Assembly (NCBI GenBank): GCA_016218725.1
Contig: JACRDB010000104.1
Coordinates: 1-64,000, forward strand
Reading direction: 5' to 3'
DNA: 64,000 nucleotides
Origin: Deltaproteobacteria bacterium
Lineage (GTDB): Bacteria > Myxococcota_A > Polyangia > Polyangiales > Ga0077539
Below are positions 55,836-64,000 of the stretch, piece after piece. The first letter of the stretch is position 1. Every line of letters starts with the position of its first letter. The notes under the pieces were generated by a model. The model worked only from the letters and a program-made list of their open reading frames with translations. It did not search any database and was not told the origin of the DNA. The position numbers and the translations under genes are program-made.

Positions 55836-56585
55836 TCAGAACCCCGGCGGCGTGCACCCGCTGGTGTACCGCCCCGCCGTGCGCCCCGTGCCGTAGGTGC
55901 GCACGATGAAGTTCTCCGCCACGGCGTCGTCGGTGCCCCGCACCCGAACCTCGTTCCCCGGGGCGTTCGTGTCAACTATACTGACCGCTCCTCGGCCGTC
56001 GCCACAGCGGGCCACGAAGGCCACGTAGGCGTTGGCCTGGGCCGTGAGCACAAGCCAGCTCGAGGTGTCCCGGAACAGCATCGGGTCGAACCACTCGGCG
56101 TGCTCGCGCTGGGCTTGCTGGGTGCAGTTGTACACCCGGGTCTGCCAGCGGGAAGTGCCCGTCGCGCACCAGGTCTCGCCCCCGGAGCAGACCCCGCAAG
56201 GGAAGACGCCTCCCGGGCACCCGTTGGGGATCATCCCGCACTCCAGCGCCATGTTGCACATGGTCCGGGTGGGCGTACACGGCGGTCGGGTGTCCATGGG
56301 CGGCGGGGTGTCCCTCGGGGCCGAGTCCGCGGGCGGCACGTCCGGCGCCGTGACGGTGTCCGGGGCCGCGGAGTCCAGGGGCGCCATCTCGGGGGCAGTG
56401 TCAACTGGGTTGTCCATCACCAGGTCCGGCGTGGAGTCCGCGGCGAGGTCCTGCGCGGGGGCGCTGTCAGGGGGCGCGGCGACCTCCGCGCTGTCGCTCG
56501 CGGCGTCGAGGACCACGTCCTCGTCGGGGATGGCGCACCCGAGGGCGAGGAGCGAGGCCAGGGCGAGGTGCGTGGGGCGCGGCAC
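55836..56585 (-). CDS. Asp/Thr/Pro-rich linker lipoprotein with Cys-rich C-terminal part
   Basis: 249 residues from GTG 56585, chosen over ATG 56621 because a TACACT element lies 6 bases upstream and it gives a short signal sequence (LALASLLALGC). A D-T/S-A-P-D linker (about residues 20-95) leads to a Cys-rich region (CTPTRTMCNMALECGMIPNGCPGG, CGVCSGGETWC, cut here in two) and a beta region ending CTPPGF. Convergent with the ParA gene, 10 bases apart. No family recognised beyond the lipoprotein class. Confidence 0.65.
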   Translation of the reverse strand: MPRPTHLALASLLALGCAIPDEDVVLDAASDSAEVAAPPDSAPAQDLAADSTPDLVMDNPVDTAPEMAPLDSAAPDTVTAPDVPPADSAPRDTPPPMDTRPPCTPTRTMCNMALECGMIPNGCPGGVFPCGVCSGGETWCATGTSRWQTRVYNCTQQAQREHAEWFDPMLFRDTSSWLVLTAQANAYVAFVARCGDGRGAVSIVDTNAPGNEVRVRGTDDAVAENFIVRTYGTGRTAGRYTSGCTPPGF

Positions 56586-56591
56586 CGCGGG

Positions 56592-56597
56592 AGTGTA
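56592..56597 (-). promoter_or_regulatory. Putative -10 element (TACACT) deciding GTG 56585
   Basis: Minus-strand TACACT lies 6 bases before GTG 56585; the same hexamer serves cysH on the other strand. Confidence 0.45.
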
Positions 56598-56633
56598 GCG
56601 CGGCGTGGGCGTTGCCGTCACCGCGGGGGGCGG

Positions 56634-56639
56634 TACACT
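56634..56639 (+). promoter_or_regulatory. Putative -10 element (TACACT) of cysH
   Basis: TACACT lies 8 bases before ATG 56648, in the 62-base divergent interval. Confidence 0.45.
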
Positions 56640-56647
56640 CCCGCGCG

Positions 56648-57376
56648 ATGAACCTGCAAGACATCGGCGCGCTGGCGGAGGCGTACGCGGAGAGGGAGCC
56701 CCAGGCGCTCCTGGCGCTGGCGCTGGAGGAGTTCGGCGGGGAGCTCGGGGTGTCCTTCAGCGGCGCCGAGGACGTGGTGCTGGTGGACATGGCGGTCAAG
56801 CTCGGGGGGGCCTTTCGGGTGTTCACGCTGGACACCGGCAGGCTCCACCCGGAGACGTACCGCTACCTGGAGGACGTGCGGTCCCACTACAAGCGCCCGG
56901 TGGAGGTGTACTTCCCGCAGCCCGCGGCGGTGCAGGACCTGGTGACCCGCCGGGGGCTCTTCTCGTTCTTCGAGGACGGCCACCAGGAGTGCTGCGGCGT
57001 GCGCAAGGTGGAGCCCCTGACGCGGGCCCTCGCGGGCCTGCGGGCGTGGGTCACGGGGCAGCGCCGGGACCAGAGCCCCAACACGCGCACGCACGTACCG
57101 GTGGCGCAGTGGGACCGGACCTTCGGCACGGCGGAGCGGCCGATTTTGAAGCTCAACCCCCTGGCCAACTGGACCTCGGCGCAGGTGTGGGACTACATCG
57201 TCACCCACGAGGTGCCGCGCAACCCCTTGCACGAGAAGGGCTTTCGCTCCATCGGCTGCGAGCCCTGCACGCGCCCGGTGCACCCCGGCCAGCACGAGCG
57301 CGAGGGCCGCTGGTGGTGGGAGGAGGCGACGAAGAAGGAGTGCGGGCTCCACAAGGGGAACCTCGGGGAGGGCTGA
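56648..57376 (+). CDS. cysH: Phosphoadenylyl/adenylyl-sulfate reductase, APS-type with 4Fe-4S site
   Basis: 242 residues. VSFSGAEDVVLVDMA is the PP-loop, TLDTGRLHPETYRYL the substrate region, and the Cys pattern ECCGVRKVEP plus GCEPCTRPV is the CC...C-x-x-C of 4Fe-4S APS reductases, which reduce adenylyl sulfate to sulfite in assimilation. The terminal KKECGLHKG holds the catalytic Cys. No other cys gene is near. Divergent from a lipoprotein. Confidence 0.93.
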   Translation: MNLQDIGALAEAYAEREPQALLALALEEFGGELGVSFSGAEDVVLVDMAVKLGGAFRVFTLDTGRLHPETYRYLEDVRSHYKRPVEVYFPQPAAVQDLVTRRGLFSFFEDGHQECCGVRKVEPLTRALAGLRAWVTGQRRDQSPNTRTHVPVAQWDRTFGTAERPILKLNPLANWTSAQVWDYIVTHEVPRNPLHEKGFRSIGCEPCTRPVHPGQHEREGRWWWEEATKKECGLHKGNLGEG

Positions 57377-57380
57377 GACC

Positions 57381-57818
57381 TCAGCCCGCGCCGCGGAGGC
57401 GCTGCACCGCGCGGGTGACGTCCTTGCCGTCCACGAGCGCGCCGGTGGCCTTCAGGTGCTTCATCGCGAGGCCCGTGGCCTGGCCGTCCCCCTTGGCCCC
57501 GAGGAGCTCCGCCTTCACCGGCGCCAGCGCCTCGCAGATGGCCTCCACCGAGAGCGTAGACGGCACCAGCGAGCGCAGCACCGTGAGCTCCAGCTCCAGG
57601 TCCGCGCGCTGCTTCGGGTCCGTGGCCAGGGAGAGGGTCTCCTCGTTGGCCTTGGCCAGCTTGCGCACGATGGCGCTGGCGTCCCCGTCGCCCTTCAGGA
57701 GCCCCTTGGCGTCCGCCATGGTGAGCTCCCCCACCAGGGTGCGCAGGACCTCCTTCTCCACGATGTTCCCGGCCTTCATCGCGGCCATCATCCGTCGCTT
57801 GATCTCGTCGAGCAGCAT
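57381..57818 (-). CDS. GatB/YqeY domain protein
   Basis: 145 residues from ATG 57818 (LLDEIKRRMMAAMKAGN), with a GAGGGAG site upstream. All-helical YqeY fold: EKEVLRTLVGELTMADAKG, ELTVLRSLVPSTLS and GDGQATGLAMKHLKATGALVDGKDV are the family blocks. GatB-related tail domain thought to bind tRNA, role unclear. Convergent with cysH, 4 bases apart. Confidence 0.9.
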   Translation of the reverse strand: MLLDEIKRRMMAAMKAGNIVEKEVLRTLVGELTMADAKGLLKGDGDASAIVRKLAKANEETLSLATDPKQRADLELELTVLRSLVPSTLSVEAICEALAPVKAELLGAKGDGQATGLAMKHLKATGALVDGKDVTRAVQRLRGAG

Positions 57819-57890
57819 GGCGCTCCCTCTCGGCAGCCCGCGGAGCGCTCCCCCGCGGGAGCCCGAAGGGTGACCCACCGCGGGCCCGCG

Positions 57891-58826
57891 TCAAGTCCCT
57901 CCTGGCGTCCTCCGGGGGATCACCACCCGGTCCAGGTCCCGGAGGCACTGCGTCTGCGGGAAGATGGCCCGCGCGTCCTGGAGGTGCTGCAACGTGTCCA
58001 GGTACCGCTGCGAGAAGTGCGTCAGGCACAGCCTCCGCGCCCCCGCCGAGAGCGCCGTGCGCGCCGCGTCCACCGAGGTCGCGTGGCCGTGGTCGTCCGC
58101 GAGCGCCTGGTCCTCCGCGGTGTACGTGGCCTCCATCACCAGGAGGTCCGCGTCCCGGGCCAGCGCCACGGCCCCCTCGCAGGCGCGGGTGTCCATCACG
58201 AACGCCACCGCGCACCCCGGGCGGTGCACCGTCACGTCCTCCAGCGTCACCTCGCGGTCCCCGATGGTCACCCTCCCCTCCCGCTGGAGCTGCCCCACCA
58301 GCGGGCCCTTGAGCCCGAAGGCGGCGAGCTTCTCCGGTAGGAAGGTTCGCCCCGAGCGCTCCTCCAGGCGATAGCCCACGGTGGGCACCGGGTGGTCCAG
58401 GGCGTGGGCCAGCACGCGATACTTGTCCGTCTCCAGCACCGTCACCAGCCCCGACGGGGGCGCCGAGACCGGGCTCGGGAGGAGCTTCAGCACGTCATGG
58501 TAGATGGACGCGTGGCGCAGGCGCTCGAAGTACACCTGCCCGCTGGCCGGGTAGTGCACGCTCACCGGGTGCTCGCAGCGGTCCAGGGACAGCCTCTGGA
58601 GGATCCCCGCCAGGCCCAGGCAGTGGTCCCCATGGAAGTGCGTGATGAACACCCGGTGGATGCTCCGGGCCGACAGGTCCCCGTAGGTCATCTGCCGCTG
58701 GGTGCCCTCGCCGGGGTCGAAGAGAAAGCCCTCATCGTCCCACCGCAGGAGGTACCCGTTGTGGTTCCGGTGCCGCGTCGGGACCTGGGAGCTGGTCCCG
58801 AGGGCGATGAACTCTCTGGTGCTCAC
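57891..58826 (-). CDS. rnz: Ribonuclease Z
   Basis: 311 residues from GTG 58826, chosen because TATTTC lies 7 bases upstream and the protein then begins STREFIALGTSSQVPTR like RNase Z. FLFDPGEGTQRQM, THFHGDHCLGL (zinc HxHxDH), and DTRACEGAV, EATYTAEDQALADDHGHAT and LTHFSQRY complete the zinc site and exosite-like features. It matures tRNA 3' ends. Cytoplasmic. Confidence 0.95.
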   Translation of the reverse strand: MSTREFIALGTSSQVPTRHRNHNGYLLRWDDEGFLFDPGEGTQRQMTYGDLSARSIHRVFITHFHGDHCLGLAGILQRLSLDRCEHPVSVHYPASGQVYFERLRHASIYHDVLKLLPSPVSAPPSGLVTVLETDKYRVLAHALDHPVPTVGYRLEERSGRTFLPEKLAAFGLKGPLVGQLQREGRVTIGDREVTLEDVTVHRPGCAVAFVMDTRACEGAVALARDADLLVMEATYTAEDQALADDHGHATSVDAARTALSAGARRLCLTHFSQRYLDTLQHLQDARAIFPQTQCLRDLDRVVIPRRTPGGT

Positions 58827-58833
58827 GGCACCG

Positions 58834-58839
58834 GAAATA
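58834..58839 (-). promoter_or_regulatory. Putative -10 element (TATTTC) of rnz
   Basis: Minus-strand TGC-TATTTC lies 7 bases before GTG 58826, back to back with the element of the 58868 gene. Confidence 0.35.
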
Positions 58840-58855
58840 GCATGCCCGCGGGTGC

Positions 58856-58861
58856 TATACT
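58856..58861 (+). promoter_or_regulatory. Putative extended -10 element (TGC-TATACT) of the 58868 gene
   Basis: TGC-TATACT is the best -10 match in the set and sits 6 bases before GTG 58868, so transcription would begin at or next to the start codon. Confidence 0.5.
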
Positions 58862-58867
58862 CGACCG

Positions 58868-59920
58868 GTGAGCGAACGCCGCGCGCCACCCCCCATCCCC
58901 TCCTCGGCCTCGGGGGACCCGAAGGGGGCGCGCCGCACCATGCTGTTCACCTCCACCCGGGAGAAGCTCGACCTGGCCAGCGCGGCCCTGCGCCTCCGGG
59001 ATGAGCAGCTCGGCGCCCGGGTGGTGTTCTTCGAGCCCGACCAGCAGACCAACGCCGAGCTCGACAGCATCACCGAGGCGGTCATCGCCGAGCTCCAGGC
59101 CGTGCGCCAGGTCAAGGGCCCCGACAGCGCCCTGCCCCCCCCGCGCGCCGAGGTCGAGATCGAGCTCATCGCCCTCCTGCGCCGCGCCCTCGAAGAGCTC
59201 TTCGACCCCCGCCGAGGGAGCTTCCTGAGGGCCCGCCTGGAGGCCCTCTCCCGGAGGATCACCAACCTGTACTTCGAGTCCGAGCTCGGGGCCGGCCTTT
59301 CGCCGGAGAGCCTCCAGGCCCGCGCCATCGCCTTCCCCGAGCAGGCCCTGTGCTACGTCCTGGCGAAGCACAAGTCCGCGCTTGTGGAGTCCCTGGGCGC
59401 GCTGCGGTATGACTCCCGGGAGGTGCACCGGGAGGCCCAGGAGCGGCTCCAGCGCATGGAGAGGGAGCTCCAGGTGGCGTTCCTCTCGCGGAGCGCGCCG
59501 GAGCTGGAGAAGGTGCTGGAGGTCTTCCTGGACGTGCTCACGGACTTCCTCCGGGAGCGCTTCCGGGCGAACCTCGGGGAGTTCGCCTGGCAGGTGGTGC
59601 GCGAGGCGGGCAGCGCCAGCCACGCCCTGGCCCCCGCGGGGCACGTCCCGAGGATCCCCCCGAAGGGCTTCGCGCGCTTCCGGGAGGTGTTCGAGCGGCA
59701 CTTCCTCCAGGAGCTGGTGCTCCACGCCCAGGAGCCGCTCCTCCTGGGGCTCCAGGAGGTGCAGGACGCGCTGCGGGCGCAGACCCTGGCCTTCGCCCGG
59801 GACCCGAGGGTGTTCAGCACCGTGTGCTCCATCCTGTGCGAGGGCTTCTACGATCACCTCCAGGCCGAGGGGGTGCTGGACCTGCCGAGGCAGTGGCGCG
59901 AGGGCCGCGACCGCGGGTAG
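58868..59920 (+). CDS. Helical protein of unknown function
   Basis: 350 residues from GTG 58868. No signal peptide or membrane helix; long amphipathic helices rich in Glu, Arg, Leu and Ala (ELIALLRRALEELFDPRRGSF, YFESELGAGLSPES, FLDVLTDFLRERFRANLGEF, PKGFARFREVFERHFLQELVL). I do not recognise the family. It is 12 bases before serA and likely co-transcribed with it, divergent from rnz. Confidence 0.6.
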   Translation: MSERRAPPPIPSSASGDPKGARRTMLFTSTREKLDLASAALRLRDEQLGARVVFFEPDQQTNAELDSITEAVIAELQAVRQVKGPDSALPPPRAEVEIELIALLRRALEELFDPRRGSFLRARLEALSRRITNLYFESELGAGLSPESLQARAIAFPEQALCYVLAKHKSALVESLGALRYDSREVHREAQERLQRMERELQVAFLSRSAPELEKVLEVFLDVLTDFLRERFRANLGEFAWQVVREAGSASHALAPAGHVPRIPPKGFARFREVFERHFLQELVLHAQEPLLLGLQEVQDALRAQTLAFARDPRVFSTVCSILCEGFYDHLQAEGVLDLPRQWREGRDRG

Positions 59921-59923
59921 AGT
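59918..59923 (+). promoter_or_regulatory. Possible internal -10 element (TAGAGT) of serA
   Basis: TAGAGT begins with the stop codon of the previous gene and lies 9 bases before ATG 59933; it could give serA its own leaderless transcript. Confidence 0.25.
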
Positions 59924-59932
59924 CCCCGGCCC

Positions 59933-61135
59933 ATGAAGGTCCTGGTCGCAGACAAGCTGGAAGAAGAGGCCCTGGCGGGCCTGAGGGCCCTCCCCGGCGT
60001 GGAGGTGGTGTCAGCCCCCGGGGTGTCCCGGGACGAGCTCCCAGGCGCCCTCGGGGGCGTGAACGTGCTGGTGGTGCGCTCCAAGGAGGTGAGCGCCCAG
60101 GCCATGGAGGCCGGCACCAGCCTCGCCCTGGTCGTGCGAGCGGGCGCCGGGGTCAACACCATTGACGTCAAGGCCGCCAGCGCCCGAGGGGTGAGCGTGG
60201 CCAACTGCCCGGGCAAGAACGCCATCGCCGTGGCGGAGCTGGCGATCGGGTTCATGCTCGCCGCGGACCGCAGGATCCCAGAGGCGAACCGCAGCCTCCG
60301 CGAGGGCCGCTGGGAGAAGAGCGAGTTCGGAAAGGCCGACGGGCTCTACGGCAAGACCGTCGGCATCGCGGGCCTCGGGGCCATCGGCCGGGAGACGGCC
60401 CTGCGCGCCCGGGCCCTTGGCCTGAAGGTGCACGGCTGGTCTCGCTCCCTCACCGAGGAGCAGGCCTCGGACCTCGGGGTCACGCGCCACGCGTCGCTCC
60501 TGTCCCTCGCGCGCGCCTCGGAGATCCTCTCGCTGCACCTGGCGCTCAAGCCCGAGACCCGCGGGGTCGTGGATGAGAACATCCTCGAAGCGCTCCCCAG
60601 GGGCGCCCTCCTGGTGAACACGGCCCGCGCCGAGGTGCTCGACTGGGACGCCGTGATCCGCTTTGTCCGAGACCGGGGATTGCGCCTCGCCACGGACGTC
60701 TTCCCTGGTGAACCGGAAGGTGGGAGGGGCACCTACACCCATGAGCTCCTGGGTATGGCGGGGGTGTGGGGGACGCCTCACATTGGCGCGTCCACGGCGC
60801 AGGCTCAGCTCGCGATCGCGGCGGAGACGGTGCGCATCGTGAAGGCGTTCCTGGAGACGGGGGAGGCGCCCAACTGCGTGAACGTGCTGGCCCAGGCGCC
60901 GGCGCGGGCCCAGGTGGTGGTGCGCCACCGGGATCGGGTGGGGGTGCTGGCGTCGGTGCTGGAGGTGCTCAAGCGCCACGGGATCAACGTGGGGGAGATG
61001 ACCAACCGGCTCTTCGCCGGAGGCGCCGCGGCGACCGCGCGGATTCGCCTGGCGTCCAGGCCCGAGGATGGTTGCATGGCGGAGCTCTCGGCGCTGCCGG
61101 ACGTGCTCCACGCGGAGCGCATCGAGCTCGGGTGA
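59933..61135 (+). CDS. serA: D-3-phosphoglycerate dehydrogenase with C-terminal ACT domain
   Basis: 400 residues. KTVGIAGLGAIGRETA is the NAD motif, LHLALKPETRGVVDENIL and LVNTARAEVLDWD carry the family Arg segment, and the catalytic His is in TPHIGASTAQAQ. The C-terminal about 80 residues (VVVRHRDRVGVLASVLEVL, then GINVGEMTNRLFAGG) are an ACT domain, for serine or ligand feedback. First step of serine synthesis. Length is between the short and long types; no intervening substrate-binding domain. Confidence 0.92.
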   Translation: MKVLVADKLEEEALAGLRALPGVEVVSAPGVSRDELPGALGGVNVLVVRSKEVSAQAMEAGTSLALVVRAGAGVNTIDVKAASARGVSVANCPGKNAIAVAELAIGFMLAADRRIPEANRSLREGRWEKSEFGKADGLYGKTVGIAGLGAIGRETALRARALGLKVHGWSRSLTEEQASDLGVTRHASLLSLARASEILSLHLALKPETRGVVDENILEALPRGALLVNTARAEVLDWDAVIRFVRDRGLRLATDVFPGEPEGGRGTYTHELLGMAGVWGTPHIGASTAQAQLAIAAETVRIVKAFLETGEAPNCVNVLAQAPARAQVVVRHRDRVGVLASVLEVLKRHGINVGEMTNRLFAGGAAATARIRLASRPEDGCMAELSALPDVLHAERIELG

Positions 61136-61138
61136 GGG

Positions 61139-63133
61139 TCAGAACATCACGCCGAGGAGCCCCCGGAGGGAGTGGGCGGTGCTGAAGGAGAAGCCCCGGT
61201 AGTCCTGGCCCTCCTGGCGCTCCTCGTCCCTGGGGCCGAGGCCCGCCATGGGGAACATCACGCCGTACTGGAGCGAGGCGAAGAAGCCCGGGGCCGGGGG
61301 CTCGCCGGGGTTGGTGTGCCGGAAGTTGGACTGGTAGGTGAGCTCCACGTCGCCCTCCAGGCCGAGGTCCGCGGCGTTGCCTCGGGTCTGGACGAACTCG
61401 CTGGCCCGGGACCAGATGACCGAAGCGCGGCCCCAGAAGCGGTCGGCCCCGGGGTGATCCACAAAGGCATAAGAGATCCCCGGGCGGAAATAGTACGCCC
61501 CGGACACCTGCTTCATCACCTGGCGCCACAGGATCATGTCCACCCGATAATCCGGGTGGAACCGGAAGAGCGAGAGCGACGTGGCCGAGGCCCTCCTCGG
61601 GGCCAGGAGCCCGGTCTGGAAGGTGAGCCCCTCCAGGTCGCTGTCTCCCGTGGCGAAGCCCGAGCGGAACTCCAGCGCGAGGCGGTTGTTCATGAGCCGG
61701 TACTCGAACTCCAGGGCCCCGCCGAACTGGAGGATGTCGTAGCGCCTGCCCCCGTCGCTCATCCCGGCGCGGTCGATGGACGTGGCGCCGTAGATCACGG
61801 CGCTCTCCAGCTCGAAGCGGAAGGAGGGCCCGAGGAGCTGGAACCAGAGGTCGCCGATGAAGGCCCGGGCGTCCCTCCGGAGGAGCGCCGCGGTGCCGTA
61901 GGAGTCCGTGGCGAGGCGCTGGTCCTGGCCCGCGTTGGCGTTGTAGCTCTCGCCCGAGAGGGTCTGGTAGCGGTAGACGCCGTAGAACCCGCCGTTCCAG
62001 ACCACGTCCCCGCGGGCCAGGCGCAGGCGCACCTCCGCGGGGTCGAGCCTCCGCCCGATGGCGATGTTCCACTGGTGGACGTCATCGAGCTGGGCCAGGT
62101 CGTAGGGCTGGCCCTGGCCGGGCTCGTGGATGGGGTTCATGGAGCTGGCGCCGGTGGAGGCGAAGTCCCACATGGCCGCGAAGAAGAGCCCGAGGGAGCG
62201 CACCGCGGCGGCGTACATGATCCGGTCCGCGTGGGACTGGTAGTCGCTGTCGATCCCGTTGCCCGCGTTGGCCAGGATCCCGAGGCCCCAGTGGGACGGC
62301 ATGCGCCCGAAGCGAAGCTGCCCGAGGGACGGGTGCGTGACCTCGGCCCAGGCCCGGGACACCGCGATGGACGACGCGTAGGAGTTGTACTGGTTGGGCG
62401 CCACCTGCGTAGACGCGAAGCCCGTGATCGGCGCCCAGGGCGAGGCCAGGCCGTTGGTGTAATACCCCTGCGGCGTGCTCCCGAGGATGAGGTTGTCCAG
62501 GATGTCAATCTGCGCCAGCACCCGGATGGAGTCCGTGATGTGGATCTCCGGGTTCAGCCGGAAGCGCATGTTGGCGCTGGTCTGCGAGTTGTTGCTGCAC
62601 GACGCCGGAACGCGCATGGTGCCCCGCGGGGGCGGGTCCGTGGAGCAGAGGTTCCTCAGGCCGTTCTCGGGGTTGCGCACCCAGGGCCAGAGCGAGCCCG
62701 CGTAGGCGCCCTCCACCGTGGACAGGAGCCTCGGGTCGTCCCAGCCGATGGCGAAGTTGTGGAAGAGCTCCGCGCGGGTACGAAAATACCCGTGGAGCAC
62801 CAGGGACTGGGACACCAGGTCCGCCAGGTCCAGGCCGCGGCTGGCCGGGGCCGGAGGGGTCGCCGCGGCCGCAGGAGCGCTCCCGGTAGAGCCCTGGGCG
62901 CCGCTGCCCGAGGGGCTCCCCGAGGGGCTCCCCGAGGGGTCCTCGGCGCGCTCGGGCTGGCTCGCCGCGGCGGGCTCGGAGCCCGCGGTCGGGGTCTCCG
63001 ACGGCGTCTCCGCTGGGGGCGACGACGCCGGAGGGGTACCTCCGGGCGTACCTTCCGGCGCCGCGACGGGCTGGGCCAGCGCAAGCACCGGGCTCAAGAG
63101 AAGCGCAAGGACGAGGGCGAGGGAGCGGCGCAT
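61139..63133 (-). CDS. Large outer-membrane beta-barrel-like protein (myxobacterial family, possibly TIGR04551)
   Basis: 664 residues from ATG 63133 with a GGAGGTCC site. Signal peptide (LALVLALLLSPVLALAQ), a Pro/Thr/Ser-rich segment (about 22-100), then a strand-rich body: LVLHGYFRTRAELFHNF, NPEIHITDSIRVLAQIDILDN, VSRAWAEVTHPSLGQLRFGRMP (an alginate/porin-like barrel signature), and a C-terminus ending in LLGVMF, an aromatic last residue like outer-membrane proteins. I believe it belongs to the TIGR04551 family; this was not checked. Convergent with serA. Confidence 0.75.
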   Translation of the reverse strand: MRRSLALVLALLLSPVLALAQPVAAPEGTPGGTPPASSPPAETPSETPTAGSEPAAASQPERAEDPSGSPSGSPSGSGAQGSTGSAPAAAATPPAPASRGLDLADLVSQSLVLHGYFRTRAELFHNFAIGWDDPRLLSTVEGAYAGSLWPWVRNPENGLRNLCSTDPPPRGTMRVPASCSNNSQTSANMRFRLNPEIHITDSIRVLAQIDILDNLILGSTPQGYYTNGLASPWAPITGFASTQVAPNQYNSYASSIAVSRAWAEVTHPSLGQLRFGRMPSHWGLGILANAGNGIDSDYQSHADRIMYAAAVRSLGLFFAAMWDFASTGASSMNPIHEPGQGQPYDLAQLDDVHQWNIAIGRRLDPAEVRLRLARGDVVWNGGFYGVYRYQTLSGESYNANAGQDQRLATDSYGTAALLRRDARAFIGDLWFQLLGPSFRFELESAVIYGATSIDRAGMSDGGRRYDILQFGGALEFEYRLMNNRLALEFRSGFATGDSDLEGLTFQTGLLAPRRASATSLSLFRFHPDYRVDMILWRQVMKQVSGAYYFRPGISYAFVDHPGADRFWGRASVIWSRASEFVQTRGNAADLGLEGDVELTYQSNFRHTNPGEPPAPGFFASLQYGVMFPMAGLGPRDEERQEGQDYRGFSFSTAHSLRGLLGVMF

Positions 63134-63291
63134 GGACCTCCGTGTCGCGACAACGCCTCTCCAGTGGTCACCAGCGGGCGAGCGCGGACGTTGCCGCGAG
63201 GGGTTACACGCGACCGGAGCCCTCGTCAACGCATCCCACGCCTGACGCTGGCGCTCGCCGAGGGCCCTGCCGTACAACTCAGGGGTCCTCC

Positions 63292-64000
63292 ATGGCGCGC
63301 TTTGATCACCTGGCCACCACCCCCCGAGGCCCGAAGGACCTGTTCCGCTGGAGGGTCCTTGACCGGATGCGGATGCACCAGCCTCCCCGGGAGCCCACCC
63401 CGGAGGCGCTCCTGGCCCCAGCCCCGCTGCGCCCCAACGACGGGGCCGCGCTGCGCGCGCACGGCGCGTCCCTGACGTGGGTGGGCCACGCCAGCTTCGC
63501 CCTGCGCCTGGCGGGCCTCACGGTGCTCACGGACCCGATCTGGTCGTCGCGCATCCAGGGCGTGGTGCGGCGCCTCGTCCCGCCCGGGCTCCGGCTGGAC
63601 GCCGTGGGCCCCGTGGACCTGGTCACCGTGAGCCACAACCACTTCGATCACCTGGACCTGCCCACGCTGAAGCGTATCGGCCCCAGGGCGCGCTATGTGG
63701 TCCCGCTGGGCGTCGGCCAGACCCTCCGCGAGGCGGGCCTGCCGAACGTGGTCGAGCTCGACTGGTGGCAGTCCCACCGCGAAGGGGACCTGGAGGTCAC
63801 CCTCGTCCCCGCCCGCCACTGGTCCATGCGGATGCCATGGACCCGCAACGACTCCCTCTGGGGGGGCTTCGTTCTCCGCGCGCCGGAGGGCTCCGCGTAC
63901 CATTCGGGGGATACGGGTTTCTTCAATGATTTCAAGGACATAGGCGAACGGTTGGGCGCCATCGACCACGCCCTCCTGCCCATCGGGGCGTACGAGCCGC
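63292..64000 (+). CDS. Metallo-beta-lactamase-fold hydrolase, NAPE-PLD/UlaG-like (cut by window edge)
   Basis: At least 236 residues from ATG 63292, open at the right edge. LTWVGHASFALRLAGLTVLTDPIW, VSHNHFDHLDLPTLKRIG (zinc HxHxDH), ARHWSMR and YHSGDTGFFNDFKDIG are the MBL-fold steps of NAPE-PLD and UlaG-like metal hydrolases. Probably cytoplasmic. Divergent from the outer-membrane protein gene. The C-terminal His and the rest are missing. Confidence 0.88.
   Translation, partial: MARFDHLATTPRGPKDLFRWRVLDRMRMHQPPREPTPEALLAPAPLRPNDGAALRAHGASLTWVGHASFALRLAGLTVLTDPIWSSRIQGVVRRLVPPGLRLDAVGPVDLVTVSHNHFDHLDLPTLKRIGPRARYVVPLGVGQTLREAGLPNVVELDWWQSHREGDLEVTLVPARHWSMRMPWTRNDSLWGGFVLRAPEGSAYHSGDTGFFNDFKDIGERLGAIDHALLPIGAYEP

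Overview
The window is very GC-rich DNA (about 70 % or more by eye) with tightly packed genes on both strands. It most likely comes from a member of the Myxococcota, Polyangia-type rather than Myxococcus itself. The reasons are: many Asp/Thr/Pro-rich 'DT-PDT' lipoproteins, two DUF2330 proteins (one with a MYXO-CTERM-like C-terminus), a eukaryotic-type Ser/Thr kinase, FG-GAP and vWA lipoproteins, and PilT ATPases. The genus cannot be fixed from the sequence. No rRNA, tRNA, CRISPR array, integrase or phage gene was seen, and no gene-free stretch exceeds about 300 bases.

Layout. 1-5918: a 159-bp miniature inverted-repeat element, two overlapping cyclic-nucleotide-binding proteins, then a kinase / signal-peptide protein / FG-GAP lipoprotein operon. 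6035-11787: tgt, a Roadblock-like protein, a membrane cyclophilin, an epoxide-hydrolase-type enzyme, a membrane protein resembling eukaryotic INSIG, an SDR, and a lower-GC membrane protein next to a second 127-bp inverted-repeat element. 11975-20069: YgiQ-type radical SAM, a small envelope protein, an aldo/keto-reductase-fold protein lacking its catalytic tetrad, YbjQ-like, a DUF255 thioredoxin-fold protein coupled to a heavy-metal-binding domain, and a PLC/S1-nuclease-like secreted protein. 20072-28951: lipoproteins, a frameshifted VKOR-DsbA fusion, and two PilT-type ATPases, one fused to HEAT repeats. 29160-32349: two convergent DUF2330 proteins around a hairpin-rich repeat. 32507-35593: a KASIII / acyltransferase / SDR / AhpD-like operon. 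35645-37927: a zinc-ribbon peptide and arginine decarboxylase. 37964-49035: four large secreted lipoproteins (FG-GAP/CARDB; collagen-like octaheme cytochrome; seven-repeat giant; vWA/TSP3) and a CHAD protein. 49049-53579: metH and a membrane protein. 53643-55825: a lower-GC two-gene cassette (Schlafen AlbA_2/HATPase protein plus ParA-type ATPase), the best candidate for transferred or defence DNA. 55836-64000: a lipoprotein, APS reductase, YqeY, RNase Z, an orphan helical protein, serA, a large outer-membrane protein and a truncated metallo-beta-lactamase-fold gene.

Two gene-expression patterns run through the window. First, fifteen genes on both strands carry a TAnnnT or near-TAnnnT hexamer 6-9 bases before the start codon, which suggests leaderless transcripts. 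Second, many operon neighbours overlap by four bases as ATGA, GTGA or TTGA, which decides several GTG and TTG starts. Functions are inferred from motifs read by eye; no database search was run.
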